The notes beneath the pieces were generated by a model, which made no database searches, was not told where the DNA came from, and saw nothing but the letters and a program-made list of their open reading frames with translations. Of a stretch of 64,000 bases of DNA, positions 51,540 through 60,901 are shown piece after piece; position 1 is the first letter of the stretch, and every line of letters begins with the position of its first letter. The stretch comes from Verrucomicrobiaceae bacterium (GTDB lineage Bacteria; Verrucomicrobiota; Verrucomicrobiia; Verrucomicrobiales; Akkermansiaceae). The position numbers were made by a program, and so were the translations under genes. Location: NCBI GenBank assembly GCA_027491155.1, contig JAIXWR010000008.1:1-64000 (forward strand), read 5' to 3'.

Positions 51540-53414
51540 TCAGGGCTGGATCTCCACCCGGTCGCCGAGTTCGGTCAGCGCGAACAGCTTCTGGGCATTC
51601 CCCGCCGGCACCCGGATGCAACCGTGGGATGCCGGATAGCCGGGCACCACGCCCTGGTGGAAACCGAAATCGCTGCAACTCAGCCGCTGGAAACAAGGCA
51701 TGCTCGCGTCGTAGAGCGTCGAGGTCCACTGGCGGTATTTGTTGGTGATCGCGAAGGTGCCGGTCGGCGTCGCGTAGCCCTTCTTGCCAGTGGAAACCTT
51801 GGTGCGGTAAAGCTCGAGGCCCGAGGAATCGTAAAGCACGGCCTCCTGGTCGGAGAGATCGACCACGATGCGCCGCTGCTCGACATGCGGATCCTGGCCG
51901 AGGATGGCGCGCATCATCTTCACGTCGCCCTTCCGCGCGGCGATGTTGATCGGCCACATCCGGTAGCGGCGGGTCCAGACGCTGGTCTTCACGCCGGCGG
52001 AAAGCAGCGCCCGCGCGGTGTCCGGGCATCCGCAGTCGGCCGCCAGCATCATCGGCGTGATGTTCCGGTCGTTTCGCAGCAGCCAGCGCAAGGTGCCGCC
52101 GCGGACGAGCTTGAGGAAGGAATCCGACACCGCGGTTCCGAGCGGGGCGTTGGCGTCCACGCCCCGCTTGAGCAGTTCCTTCACGATCTTCGAGCGGCCG
52201 AGCACGATCGCCAGGTGAAGCGGCGACTGGCCTTCCGCCACCGGCTGGTCCGGCGGCGCGCCGCGGTCGAGCAGGTGCGCCACCGCCCGGTGATCGCCAT
52301 GGCGGATCGCCAGCCCGAGGGGCGTGTCGAGGAAGGGCGCGGGCAAGGGCTGCGGCTGGCCGCCGTGCGCGAGCAGCACGCCGACGTGGTGGCCCATCTT
52401 TCTACGGGAAGCCTCGTAGTAAAGCCGGTCGCCGTCCGCCCCGTAGCAGAGGAAAAGGTGCAGGAAATCGACGCGGTCGGCATCGAGCGCGGCCTCCAGC
52501 GGCCGCTTTCCGGAAGGCCCCGGCGTCTCCGGCGACACGCCCAGGCCGAGCAGCAGGCGGCAGACCTCGATGTCGCCGGCACCGATCGATTGCCAGAGCG
52601 CCGCCGCCCACGTTCCGCCGAGCGGGCGCGCACCGAGATCCGCCAGCAGCCGGGCCAGCGGGAGATCGCGCGCCTCGATCGCCGCCTGCAAGGGCACGCG
52701 GCCGCTGCGGTCGGCGAGGTTCGGATCGGCACCCGCCCGCACCAGCGGCCGCGCAAGGTCGCGCCAGTCCCGGCGCAAGGCGGCCACCAGGGCCGATTCT
52801 CCCGCGGAGTTCACCGCCGCGGCATCGGCTCCCAGCTTGAGCAGTTCTTCGGCGAGGTCCCGGCGGCCGGCCTCGATGGCGACATGCAGCAGGGGATTCC
52901 CGGCCGGGTCTTTCTGGTGGGGGTCCGCACCGCCTTCCATCAGGCGGCGGACGAAGACCAGCCGGCCGTTGCGGATGGCCCACGGCAGCACGCCGTCGCC
53001 GCCCGGGACCAATCCTTCGGGTGGTGCCCCGGCTTCGAGCAGCCGGTCCGCCAGCGCGGTTTCGCCGCGGTAAACGGCCAGCGATACCGGAGTGACGCCC
53101 GCGGGATTGGCCGCCGCGATGTCGGCCCCGCTCTCGATCAAGCCCCAGGCGATCGCCAGATGGCCCCGGTCGAGCGCGATGTGGAGCGGCGAATCGCCCG
53201 CGGCATCCCGCTGGCCGGTGTAAACCCCGGCTTGCAGCAACAGCCTCGAAAGCCCCGCGTCGCCGGACTCCACCGCCGAGAGCAGGGAGGGGCCGGAAGC
53301 CTCGACCCCGCGCTGGCCGAGTTCCTTGAGCGCATCCCGCCGCGCGTTGCGGCACGCCGGCAGCGCCAGCGCGAGCAACACGGCCAAGCAGGCACGAAGA
53401 ACGGGTGACTTCAT
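51540..53414 (-). CDS. Ankyrin-repeat/L,D-transpeptidase fusion lipoprotein
   Basis: The product has 624 residues from ATG 53414, with a lipoprotein signal ending LPAC. About 13 ankyrin repeats fill residues 45-480 (DSPLHIALDRGHLAIAWGL, NPLLHVAIEAGRRDLAEEL, QSPLHLAIVLGRSKIVKEL are clear examples). The C-terminal YkuD domain (about 490-624) has the catalytic motif SHGCIRV with Cys599 and His597, preceded by TGKKGYATPTGTFAI. L,D-transpeptidases crosslink peptidoglycan or attach proteins to it. The ankyrin array would supply a protein-binding arm in the periplasm. The stop is 3 bases from the convergent protease gene. Confidence 0.9.
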   Translation of the reverse strand: MKSPVLRACLAVLLALALPACRNARRDALKELGQRGVEASGPSLLSAVESGDAGLSRLLLQAGVYTGQRDAAGDSPLHIALDRGHLAIAWGLIESGADIAAANPAGVTPVSLAVYRGETALADRLLEAGAPPEGLVPGGDGVLPWAIRNGRLVFVRRLMEGGADPHQKDPAGNPLLHVAIEAGRRDLAEELLKLGADAAAVNSAGESALVAALRRDWRDLARPLVRAGADPNLADRSGRVPLQAAIEARDLPLARLLADLGARPLGGTWAAALWQSIGAGDIEVCRLLLGLGVSPETPGPSGKRPLEAALDADRVDFLHLFLCYGADGDRLYYEASRRKMGHHVGVLLAHGGQPQPLPAPFLDTPLGLAIRHGDHRAVAHLLDRGAPPDQPVAEGQSPLHLAIVLGRSKIVKELLKRGVDANAPLGTAVSDSFLKLVRGGTLRWLLRNDRNITPMMLAADCGCPDTARALLSAGVKTSVWTRRYRMWPINIAARKGDVKMMRAILGQDPHVEQRRIVVDLSDQEAVLYDSSGLELYRTKVSTGKKGYATPTGTFAITNKYRQWTSTLYDASMPCFQRLSCSDFGFHQGVVPGYPASHGCIRVPAGNAQKLFALTELGDRVEIQP

Positions 53415-53582
53415 CGCGGCGAGTGACCTAGCACCGCCGCGGGATTCCGACAAGATCGATCGAGGTGCGGTCGCAAGCACTTGCGGACGCCGGACCGGTT
53501 TCCGTCCCCTGCAAAGGCCCGACGGGAAAAGAGAACGGTACCGGCCGCAAAGGATGCAAAGACCCCGCGGTCGCGGCCTGCC

Positions 53583-56051
53583 TCAGGGCAAGACTTCAAC
53601 GCGCATGAAGCCTTTGGACGGCAGGCCGTCGGAACCATCGAGGCTGAAAGTCCGGTATTCGTAGCCGGCGGGAGCCGGCGGCAGGCCGGTGGTGACGGGG
53701 GACACCAACGAAACGGGGCTGGTGAATGTCGTGAGATCCAGGCTGCCGGCGATGGTGCAGGTCACTCCGCCGAAAGTGGCGGCGGGAGACGGCGTTCCGG
53801 CGAAGGCGGGGGTGCCGTCGGGCACGGCGATGGTCAGCAACAGTTCCCGCTGGGTCCCGCCGTCCTCGCTGTCCTCAAGGAGTTGATAGACGCGGGCGTT
53901 GTCCGCAGGATCATCCGGGTTGCCCCCGAGGGCGAATTCGATCTTGTTGGGCTGGCCGTCGCCATCGGGGTCGGCATCAAGGCCGATGATGGCGGTGTCG
54001 GTTTCGCCGGGGAACCGGGTTTCCAGCCAGCTTTCGTAGGGAGTGAGCGGGCGGGTGATGGCGATCTGGTTTCCACCATCGAGGGAATAGGTCAGCGAGT
54101 ATCCGGGCGGGAGGTTGTTGACGCTGCCGAAGGTGCCGGTGAGCGAAGTGTAGCTGGCAATGATGTAAACCGGTTTCGTGGCTCCAGCTCCCGGCAAGGA
54201 AAAGCTGAGGTTGTCCGTGGCGGCGGAGAGGTCCAGCGCGCCGTTCACCGCGAGCATGTCGTTGTTGCTGCCATTGATCTCGCACGCGTAGTTGCCGGCG
54301 ATGGTGGTGCTTCCCGCGGTGAACGTCCCGACCGGCGCGCCCGGCGCGACCGTTCCGCCATCCTGCACGAGGAGCGGGCCGCTGATGGAACCGGTGCCGG
54401 CGATTTCGCCCCCCGTGACGGTGGTGGTGCCGGTGTAAGTGTTGGCACCGTTGAGCCGCAGGGCGCCGAACCCGGACTTGAGAAGCCCGCCATCACCGGC
54501 CAGGCCCGACAACGGCTGGTTGATCGCGATGTTGCTACCGTCGGTGTCGAACTTCGCGCCTCCGGCTTCGATCGTGACCGCGGTCATCCCTTGAAGGAAG
54601 GAATCGTTGTCGAGGGTGGCAGTGATCAGCCCGCCGTTGAGGAAGATATTGGTGGTCCCGCCGCCGTTGTTGGCGAATCCGTTGACAATGAGTTCACCGC
54701 CATCGAGTGACAGGGTCGCGGTGCTGGGTTTGTTGTTGTTCGTGAGTTCCAGGCGGCTGTTCGGGTCCGTAAGACCCTGATCGACCACGGCATCGCCGCT
54801 GATGGTGAGCGAGCCGTTCGCGCCGTCGCGCCCGATGCCCAACCAGCTGCCCGTGGTGACGGTCCCGCCGCTCACGGTGAGTTCGCCGCTGCTGCCGTTG
54901 TTGTTGCCCACCCGCAGCTCGTTCGTGGAATTCAGTTCGGTCCCCGATCCGCTGACCGTCGCGGTTCCCGATCCGCCGTCGCCGCCGATGACGATGTGCT
55001 CGCTCACGGTGGCCGCGGTGATCTTCGCACCGCCGGACAACTGCAGGCTGCCGGTGCCGCCGCCGCCGAAGCCGATGCGAAGCTCCCGCTCCACCGTCAA
55101 GGTGCCGCCGGTCATGTTGAAAGCCCCCGTGCCGCCGTCACGGCCGACGTTGAACCAGTTGTTCACGGCGACGGTTCCCCCGTTCACTTGCAGCGTGCCG
55201 TTGCTTCCGGATTCCCGGCCGATGGATACCTCTCCCGTCGAGTTCAACTGGGTGGTTGTGCCGCTGACGGTCCATGTGCCGGTGCCCCCGCCCCGGCCCA
55301 CCCAGATGCCGCCCGCGTTGTAGGTGCCGCCGCTCTGGTTGAGCTGTCCGGTGGAGCCGGAGTCCAGGCCCACGATCGTGTCGTTCGCGGCGTTGAAGGT
55401 GCCTCCGCCGATCTCGAAGATACCGTTGCCATCGTTGCCGCCGCCGTCCTTGCCGATGACCATCCAGCCGCCGTCGCCATTCCGGTTGAGGGTGCCGGCA
55501 TCCCATTTCAGCGTGCCCGTGCCGCCCTCGCCCACATACATGTCATTGAAGACCTTCACGGAGCCCGAGGTGTTGACCGACATGTTCCCCGTTCCTTCCC
55601 GGGCAACGTAGAGCCGACGGGTGGTGAAGGCGCCGCTTCCCGTTCCAAAACCCGTCAGGGCGCCTCCCGTCGCGGAGGTGTCCGCCAGATTGAAGGTGCC
55701 GCTTCCACCGAACTCGCCGATGACCGACCAGTTCCCGTCACCTGCGGAGGCGATGCCGGCGCGCTGGTCCACCTGTCCGGTAGTGCCGCCGCCCGTGCCG
55801 ATCTTGATGTCGGCGGGAGTGACCGCCAGGTCGGTGGTGATGACCGGGAAATTCGTCAGGGTGTTGATGATGGCGTTGTCGAAATCGAACGCCTTGGACG
55901 GCACGCGACCGGCGTCCCAGTTGTCGGGGTTGTTCCAGTCGTTGTCGCCGGAACCGTCCCACGACACGTTGCCGGCCAGCGAGGACGACGAGAGGGCCGC
56001 GGTGGCGAGGAGGGAGCTGCGGAGACCAAGGATCGATTTTTTCGGCTTCAT
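53583..56051 (-). CDS. Autotransporter-associated beta-strand repeat protein
   Basis: The product has 822 residues with a signal peptide (LRSSLLATAALSSSSLAG). The bulk (about 28-600) is a right-handed beta-helix built of Gly/Thr-rich repeats such as GGTYNAGGIWVGRGG, GGTVAVNNWFNVGRDGG and GGTLTVERELRIGFGGGG, and one autotransporter-associated strand motif (NGANTYTGTTTVTGG). Near the end come a DADPDGDGQPN turn and EFALGGNPDDP, then the shared C-terminal module ending GFMRVEVLP. It has no translocator barrel of its own, so export and anchoring must rely on other means. It follows the GH97 gene by 109 bases; a surface adhesin or glycan-binding role is likely. Confidence 0.85.
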   Translation of the reverse strand: MKPKKSILGLRSSLLATAALSSSSLAGNVSWDGSGDNDWNNPDNWDAGRVPSKAFDFDNAIINTLTNFPVITTDLAVTPADIKIGTGGGTTGQVDQRAGIASAGDGNWSVIGEFGGSGTFNLADTSATGGALTGFGTGSGAFTTRRLYVAREGTGNMSVNTSGSVKVFNDMYVGEGGTGTLKWDAGTLNRNGDGGWMVIGKDGGGNDGNGIFEIGGGTFNAANDTIVGLDSGSTGQLNQSGGTYNAGGIWVGRGGGTGTWTVSGTTTQLNSTGEVSIGRESGSNGTLQVNGGTVAVNNWFNVGRDGGTGAFNMTGGTLTVERELRIGFGGGGTGSLQLSGGAKITAATVSEHIVIGGDGGSGTATVSGSGTELNSTNELRVGNNNGSSGELTVSGGTVTTGSWLGIGRDGANGSLTISGDAVVDQGLTDPNSRLELTNNNKPSTATLSLDGGELIVNGFANNGGGTTNIFLNGGLITATLDNDSFLQGMTAVTIEAGGAKFDTDGSNIAINQPLSGLAGDGGLLKSGFGALRLNGANTYTGTTTVTGGEIAGTGSISGPLLVQDGGTVAPGAPVGTFTAGSTTIAGNYACEINGSNNDMLAVNGALDLSAATDNLSFSLPGAGATKPVYIIASYTSLTGTFGSVNNLPPGYSLTYSLDGGNQIAITRPLTPYESWLETRFPGETDTAIIGLDADPDGDGQPNKIEFALGGNPDDPADNARVYQLLEDSEDGGTQRELLLTIAVPDGTPAFAGTPSPAATFGGVTCTIAGSLDLTTFTSPVSLVSPVTTGLPPAPAGYEYRTFSLDGSDGLPSKGFMRVEVLP

Positions 56052-56160
56052 GGGTTTGGCGGGTTGCGATGATCACGGGTGGAAAGGTCCACGGGATGAA
56101 GTGTCGATCGGCCGGGGCATCTGACATCAAATTGCGGGAATTTCGCAGGTGGCCGGGATT

Positions 56161-58080
56161 TCAGGGATCGAGCCGGAGGATAAAGCCGCCGCGCGGCGGG
56201 AGGCGGTGCTGCCAGAGATCGCGGACGGCGGGGGCGCTGGTGGACACCTCCCCCTGTTGGTTTTCCGCCTCGTGGATCAGGAGGCGGCGCGCCAGGGCCC
56301 GGTGCTCCGAGAGATCGAGCTCCAAGAGCCGCTCCCGGCCGGTCCCGTTGAGGCCGGCGATAAACCAGGATTCGCCCGATCGCCGGGCGAACACCACGAG
56401 GCGGCCCGGCTCACCGACGAGGCAGCGGGTTTCCTCCCAGCGCGCCGGGATGTCCCGCAGGACCTGTCTTGCCCCGTCGGGCAGTCCCGCGATGACCGAC
56501 GGCTGCTCGGCGAAATGGATCACGCCGGAAGTGAATACGATGGCGGTGGCCAGCTCGTGGGCAGCGGTGGTCAGGCGCGGATGGATTTTCCCGCTGAGCG
56601 CGAGAGGCGTGTAGTCCATGGGTCCGGCGACGTTCCGGGTGAAGGGCAGCACGGTGTTGAGCTCGGCGGCCTTCCCGGTGAAGCCCTGCTCGTACAGATA
56701 GCTTTCGGCTCCGAGAACGGCCTCCGCGGTGATGAAATTCGGCCACGTCCGGTGCCAACCGCGGGGCAGCGTGCAGCCGTGGAGATTCACCAGCAGTTTT
56801 CGCTCCGCGGCGTCGCGGAAGAGCTCCATGACGTTCTCCAGCGACTCCTGGCGGTCAGAGCACCAGAAGTCCGCTTTGAGTCCCGCGGCACCGTGGCGGA
56901 CCATCTCGTCGAGCTTTTCGCGCCTTGCATCGGGCCGGGAGAAGTCGCGGGCATGAGTCCAGACCATGCTGGCGACTTTCCTCGAGGAGGCATGAGGCAC
57001 GAGGGCTTCCAGACCGGGATCCCACCAATTCGCATCGAACAGGGTGTATTCCCACCCCATGTCGGCGGCGAGGTCGGTGAATCGATGGAACGTGGCTTCC
57101 GTGAACGGACCTTCCGGATGGGACCACCAGGCCCACGACGCACGCCCGGGCTTGATCCATGATGAATCGGCAACGCGCGATTCCGGGGCGAGATCGGTGA
57201 TCAGGGTGGAGGTGGCGATATCCGCCGCCGTGCCGATGACGATGACACGCCACGGCAGGGTCCATGGCAGCGTGTGGCGCGGTCTCGCGGGCAAGTCCGG
57301 ACCGGGCTCGCCGCCCCGTTCGTTCTGCCGCGGGAAGGCGATGCGATAAAGGCCCTCCGGCGATCCCGCATCGAGATGGCAAGCCGGGTAAGGGTCCGGG
57401 GAAGACACCTCCGTCAGCAACAGCCAGGTCCCGGCGGAGGGCAGGTGGAACAAGGCGGGGAAGCTCCAGCCTATCGGTCTCGCCCGCGAAACGGGCGGGG
57501 GACTGCCGGGAGTGACGGGGAAATAGAAGTCCTCGTAAGCGGGCGTGTACTTTCCGGCCGCATGATAGGGCTGCATCCACCCGCTGGCATCGGCGGGCAG
57601 CCGGAATCCCGTCCGTTCCTCGGAGATCTCACGGGGCGTGGCGGATCCCGAGTCGAAGCGGTAGCGGAACGCCACGCCCTCGTCACTGGCGGCGAGGTCG
57701 ACGGAAAGGCCGGCGGCGCGCGCGTTTTGAAACCGGATGCTGCGGTGGTTCACCAGACGGTCCACCCGCGGCGCGATGCCGGCGAAGAGTTCGTACCGCT
57801 CGCGGCGGCCCGCCGGAGCCCCGGCATGGCTGAAGCGCAGCCCGGTCGTGAAGTCCTCGTCACCGATCACCAGGCCGAGGGGCGCGGCCCTCGTCACGTT
57901 GCGATCCCGATGTTGAATCTGATAAGTCAGTGATCCATCCGCCGCGAGATGAAGGGTGATGCCGCAGTTGGCGTCTGGAGATGCCAGCGACCATTGCCTC
58001 TCCGGGGTGCTTCCGCAGGACATCCCCGCCGGCAGGACGGCCAGGATCAGGTGGCGGATGGTCTTCCTGATCCTGATCAT
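56161..58080 (-). CDS. Glycoside hydrolase family 97
   Basis: The product has 639 residues from ATG 58080; the ATG overlaps the stop of the GH36 gene as ATGA. A signal or lipoprotein-like start (LILAVLPAGMSC) is followed by the GH97 N-terminal beta-sandwich (about 30-270), the catalytic barrel with WAWWSHPEGP, GLKADFWCSDRQ (Asp404), LHGCTLPRGWHRTWPN and ITAEAVLGAE, and a C-terminal beta domain. In this family, an Asp at the KADFW position marks the retaining alpha-galactosidase branch as I recall, which would fit its GH36 neighbour; this is inference. Expected in the periplasm or outer membrane. Confidence 0.9.
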   Translation of the reverse strand: MIRIRKTIRHLILAVLPAGMSCGSTPERQWSLASPDANCGITLHLAADGSLTYQIQHRDRNVTRAAPLGLVIGDEDFTTGLRFSHAGAPAGRRERYELFAGIAPRVDRLVNHRSIRFQNARAAGLSVDLAASDEGVAFRYRFDSGSATPREISEERTGFRLPADASGWMQPYHAAGKYTPAYEDFYFPVTPGSPPPVSRARPIGWSFPALFHLPSAGTWLLLTEVSSPDPYPACHLDAGSPEGLYRIAFPRQNERGGEPGPDLPARPRHTLPWTLPWRVIVIGTAADIATSTLITDLAPESRVADSSWIKPGRASWAWWSHPEGPFTEATFHRFTDLAADMGWEYTLFDANWWDPGLEALVPHASSRKVASMVWTHARDFSRPDARREKLDEMVRHGAAGLKADFWCSDRQESLENVMELFRDAAERKLLVNLHGCTLPRGWHRTWPNFITAEAVLGAESYLYEQGFTGKAAELNTVLPFTRNVAGPMDYTPLALSGKIHPRLTTAAHELATAIVFTSGVIHFAEQPSVIAGLPDGARQVLRDIPARWEETRCLVGEPGRLVVFARRSGESWFIAGLNGTGRERLLELDLSEHRALARRLLIHEAENQQGEVSTSAPAVRDLWQHRLPPRGGFILRLDP

Positions 58081-60752
58081 GATCCCGGGGGCCGGCTCTC
58101 CAGCAGGATGACGGAGGCTTCGAGCGCGTCCGAGCAGGATGGAACGATTCCGCCGCTCATCAACTCCCGGCCGGTGATCACCCTCCCTTCGGCGGGCAGC
58201 GGTTCCCGGCCCGGAGCCGGGTTCATCTCCGTCACGACATAGCTTCGCGCAGGGTCCAGTCCTTGCGGAAGGACGACCGAAGCGGGACCTTCCTTGAGCT
58301 GGTAGACGAAAACCACGGCCCTTTCCTTGCCGGGAGCCACATGGCACAAGGCACCGCGGTAGGCGGCATGAGGGTTCTCCAGACGGAAGAGATCCCCGTG
58401 AAGCACGGTGTCCCGGATTTCCTTGTAGGCCCGGACCGCCCCTTCGCAGGTCTTGCGCTCCTCCGCGGTGAGATTGGCGACGTCCAGATCCATGCCGAAG
58501 CGCCCGCTCATCGCCACGCTGCAGGCGAAATGCATCGGGCGCTTGCCCATGCGGGTGACGTGGCTGGCCATGGCCACGGTCGGGAAGAAATAGGAGTAAT
58601 TCCACTGCATCGGGACGCGGGCGACAGGGTCGGTATTGTCGCTCGGCCAGAACTCGTGGAAGTAACGCATGGCCCCGTAATCCACGCGCCCGCCGCCTCC
58701 GGAGCAAAGCATGAGGGTGGTGTCCGGAAAGGCCTCGGCGGTTTTTCCCATGAGCCGGTAGAGCTCGCGGTTGTAGTCGATCCACAGATGGGACTGGCGG
58801 TCCGCCGGGAGAAAGGAAGATCCCGGCTGCGTGAGGTAGCGGTTGCAATCCCACTTGGCGAAGGTGACTCCCGGTATTCCGAGCGCGCTTTCGACGACCT
58901 TCCACTGGAAGTCCCACACCTCCGGACGGGTGATGTCGAGGACGAGCTGGTTGCGCTGGAGTTCCAGCTCGCGGTGTTTCTGCGAGATGACCCATTCCGG
59001 ATGTCTTTCAAAAAGCTCGCTGCGCGGATTCACCATTTCCGGCTCGATCCAGATGCCGAAGCCGATGCCGCGGTGGAGGGCTTCGGCCGCGAGCGGTGCC
59101 AGCCCGTCCGGCAGGCGGCTGCGGTTGGGCTCCCAGTCGCCGAGGCCGGCGTTGTCGCTGAGGCGCGGGTGCTTGTTACCGAACCAGCCGTCGTCCAGCA
59201 GGAACAGCTCCGCCCCGATGTCGACACCCGGAGCGAAAAGCCCGGCGATGCGGTTGAAATCGAAATCGAAACCGGTGGCCTCCCAGTTGTTCAGAACGAT
59301 GCGGCGCGTGCCGCGGCCGTCCCTGACTCCGAAGTCCCGCGCCCATTGGTGCAGCTTGCGGCTCATGTCGCCCAGGCCGTGATCGCTCCAGGTCCAGATC
59401 ATCGCCGGGGTGGCGAAGGTTTCCCGGGGTTTGAGATGATAAGCCGAGCCGGATGGATTGAGTCCGCAGAGCGCGCGCAGCGTGGCACCGGTGTGGTCGA
59501 AAGCGAACTGGAAGCTGCCGGACCAGGCGAGGGTTCCGGCAAGGACGCGGCCCGAGTTTTCTCCCGGCGGTCCGTCGAATCCGAGAATGAACGAGGGATT
59601 GCGGAACTGGTGGGCGCGCACGCCGATCTTGGAGTCGATGATCTTGATGCCGGGCGTGAGGATTTCGGACGATGGCTGCATCTCCTGCGCCCAGTCGCCA
59701 TGGAACTGGGTGAGCCTCACCTCCGAGGGCCTGAGGTTGAGCGCGCTGGATGCCATCCGCTCGAGCTTGATCTCGCCCGCTTCCCGGTGGGTGATCTCGG
59801 ACCACTGCTCGATGACATCGAGATCGCGGTGGATGCGGAAGCATAGCTTCACGTCCAGCGGGTAGGCCGGATCGCCCAGGTGGATCCGATGCAGTTCCCG
59901 CCCGTCGTCCCCGTGGGTCACGGACTTGCCGCGATAGATCAGGCGGGTGGAAGTGTTGCCATCGGCGTGGGTGACCTGGAGAGCCGGCTCGTGGATGTAG
60001 CCGTCGCCCCATTGCGGGTGCGCCTCGTGGACGCGCCTCGCGGCATCAAAGTCACCCCCGGCAACCGGTTTCTGGTAGAGCCGCCCGTCATCGCCGACGA
60101 CGAACTCCAATGCGAATCCGCCCGTAGCGATGCGAATGGTCTCGTGGGGAGGAAGAGCCGCGGGAACGGGTGTTCCGGGTCTCATCCTCAAGGAGGCATC
60201 CGCCCAGATCGCGTGATCGTCGGAATTGCCGTCGCCGCCATCCGTGGCGACCAGGGTGAGGATCTGGATGCCGGTCATGTCGAGTTCCACCGGCACCGGG
60301 GCGTCGCCGCCCTTCATCGGAGCGCTGCGCCAGAGTTCCTTCTGATCGGCGATGATCAAGAACTGCACGCTGCCTTTGCCCGCCACATCGTCGGAGACTC
60401 CCACATGGGAACGGAAACTTCTCGCATTCCCGTCGAGCTTGATGCGGAAGCGGCTGTGTGCGTGCGTTCCGACGCCGCGTTGGAAGGCGCTTCCGCCGAT
60501 GCGGATGGGGCGGTCGGCAATGTTGCGGTCGACCTTCGGCACGCTCCATCCGGTGGCCATTTGACCGAGGTCGAGCGCGGACAGCCACACGGTTTCGGCG
60601 AATGCGGAAGCCGATAGCCCGAAAAGGGCGGCGGAAACCTTGGAGAACAAGGAAATGACACGGCGATGACGGCCGGAGCGCTTCGTCCCATGCACGCCGG
60701 CCGGCGGGACCACATGGACCGGGCGCTTCGAAAGGCGGATGGTTTTCATCAT
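58077..60752 (-). CDS. Alpha-galactosidase, GH36, with NPCBM domain
   Basis: The product has 891 residues. After a long basic N-terminus and a signal sequence (about 36-52, SKVSAALFGLSASAFA), an NPCBM carbohydrate-binding domain covers about 53-190. The GH36 part follows: a beta-sandwich (about 205-440), the catalytic barrel with WEATGFDFD, LDDGWFG, the nucleophile D635 in FAKWDCNR and the acid/base D705 in WPSDNTD, and a C-terminal beta domain. It releases galactose from alpha-galactosides such as melibiose, raffinose or galactomannan. Translation is coupled to the GH97 gene by the ATGA overlap. The sigma/anti-sigma pair lies upstream on the same strand. Confidence 0.93.
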   Translation of the reverse strand: MMKTIRLSKRPVHVVPPAGVHGTKRSGRHRRVISLFSKVSAALFGLSASAFAETVWLSALDLGQMATGWSVPKVDRNIADRPIRIGGSAFQRGVGTHAHSRFRIKLDGNARSFRSHVGVSDDVAGKGSVQFLIIADQKELWRSAPMKGGDAPVPVELDMTGIQILTLVATDGGDGNSDDHAIWADASLRMRPGTPVPAALPPHETIRIATGGFALEFVVGDDGRLYQKPVAGGDFDAARRVHEAHPQWGDGYIHEPALQVTHADGNTSTRLIYRGKSVTHGDDGRELHRIHLGDPAYPLDVKLCFRIHRDLDVIEQWSEITHREAGEIKLERMASSALNLRPSEVRLTQFHGDWAQEMQPSSEILTPGIKIIDSKIGVRAHQFRNPSFILGFDGPPGENSGRVLAGTLAWSGSFQFAFDHTGATLRALCGLNPSGSAYHLKPRETFATPAMIWTWSDHGLGDMSRKLHQWARDFGVRDGRGTRRIVLNNWEATGFDFDFNRIAGLFAPGVDIGAELFLLDDGWFGNKHPRLSDNAGLGDWEPNRSRLPDGLAPLAAEALHRGIGFGIWIEPEMVNPRSELFERHPEWVISQKHRELELQRNQLVLDITRPEVWDFQWKVVESALGIPGVTFAKWDCNRYLTQPGSSFLPADRQSHLWIDYNRELYRLMGKTAEAFPDTTLMLCSGGGGRVDYGAMRYFHEFWPSDNTDPVARVPMQWNYSYFFPTVAMASHVTRMGKRPMHFACSVAMSGRFGMDLDVANLTAEERKTCEGAVRAYKEIRDTVLHGDLFRLENPHAAYRGALCHVAPGKERAVVFVYQLKEGPASVVLPQGLDPARSYVVTEMNPAPGREPLPAEGRVITGRELMSGGIVPSCSDALEASVILLESRPPGS

Positions 60753-60901
60753 CTCGGGCGTTCACGAACGGGACCGGCCGCGCAAAAGTCCGCCCGCCCT
60801 CCGAAGGGAAGTGTCGCGGGATCGCGGAACCTGACGATTATTTCCGGGGAATCCCCGCGGGTGCCGGTCCGGCGGTATCCTCCGCAAGTTGCGGCGGGGA
60901 G

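Noticed and set aside
54400-55800. Repeated DNA suggestive of a tandem repeat or CRISPR array
   Set aside because: The periodicity is the coding of Gly-rich beta-helix repeats in the 822-residue protein; units are not identical and there are no uniform spacers.
58081-58995. N-terminal extension of the GH97 frame
   Set aside because: It overlaps the catalytic region of the GH36 gene; the ATGA overlap start at 58080 gives an export signal and the complete family domain.
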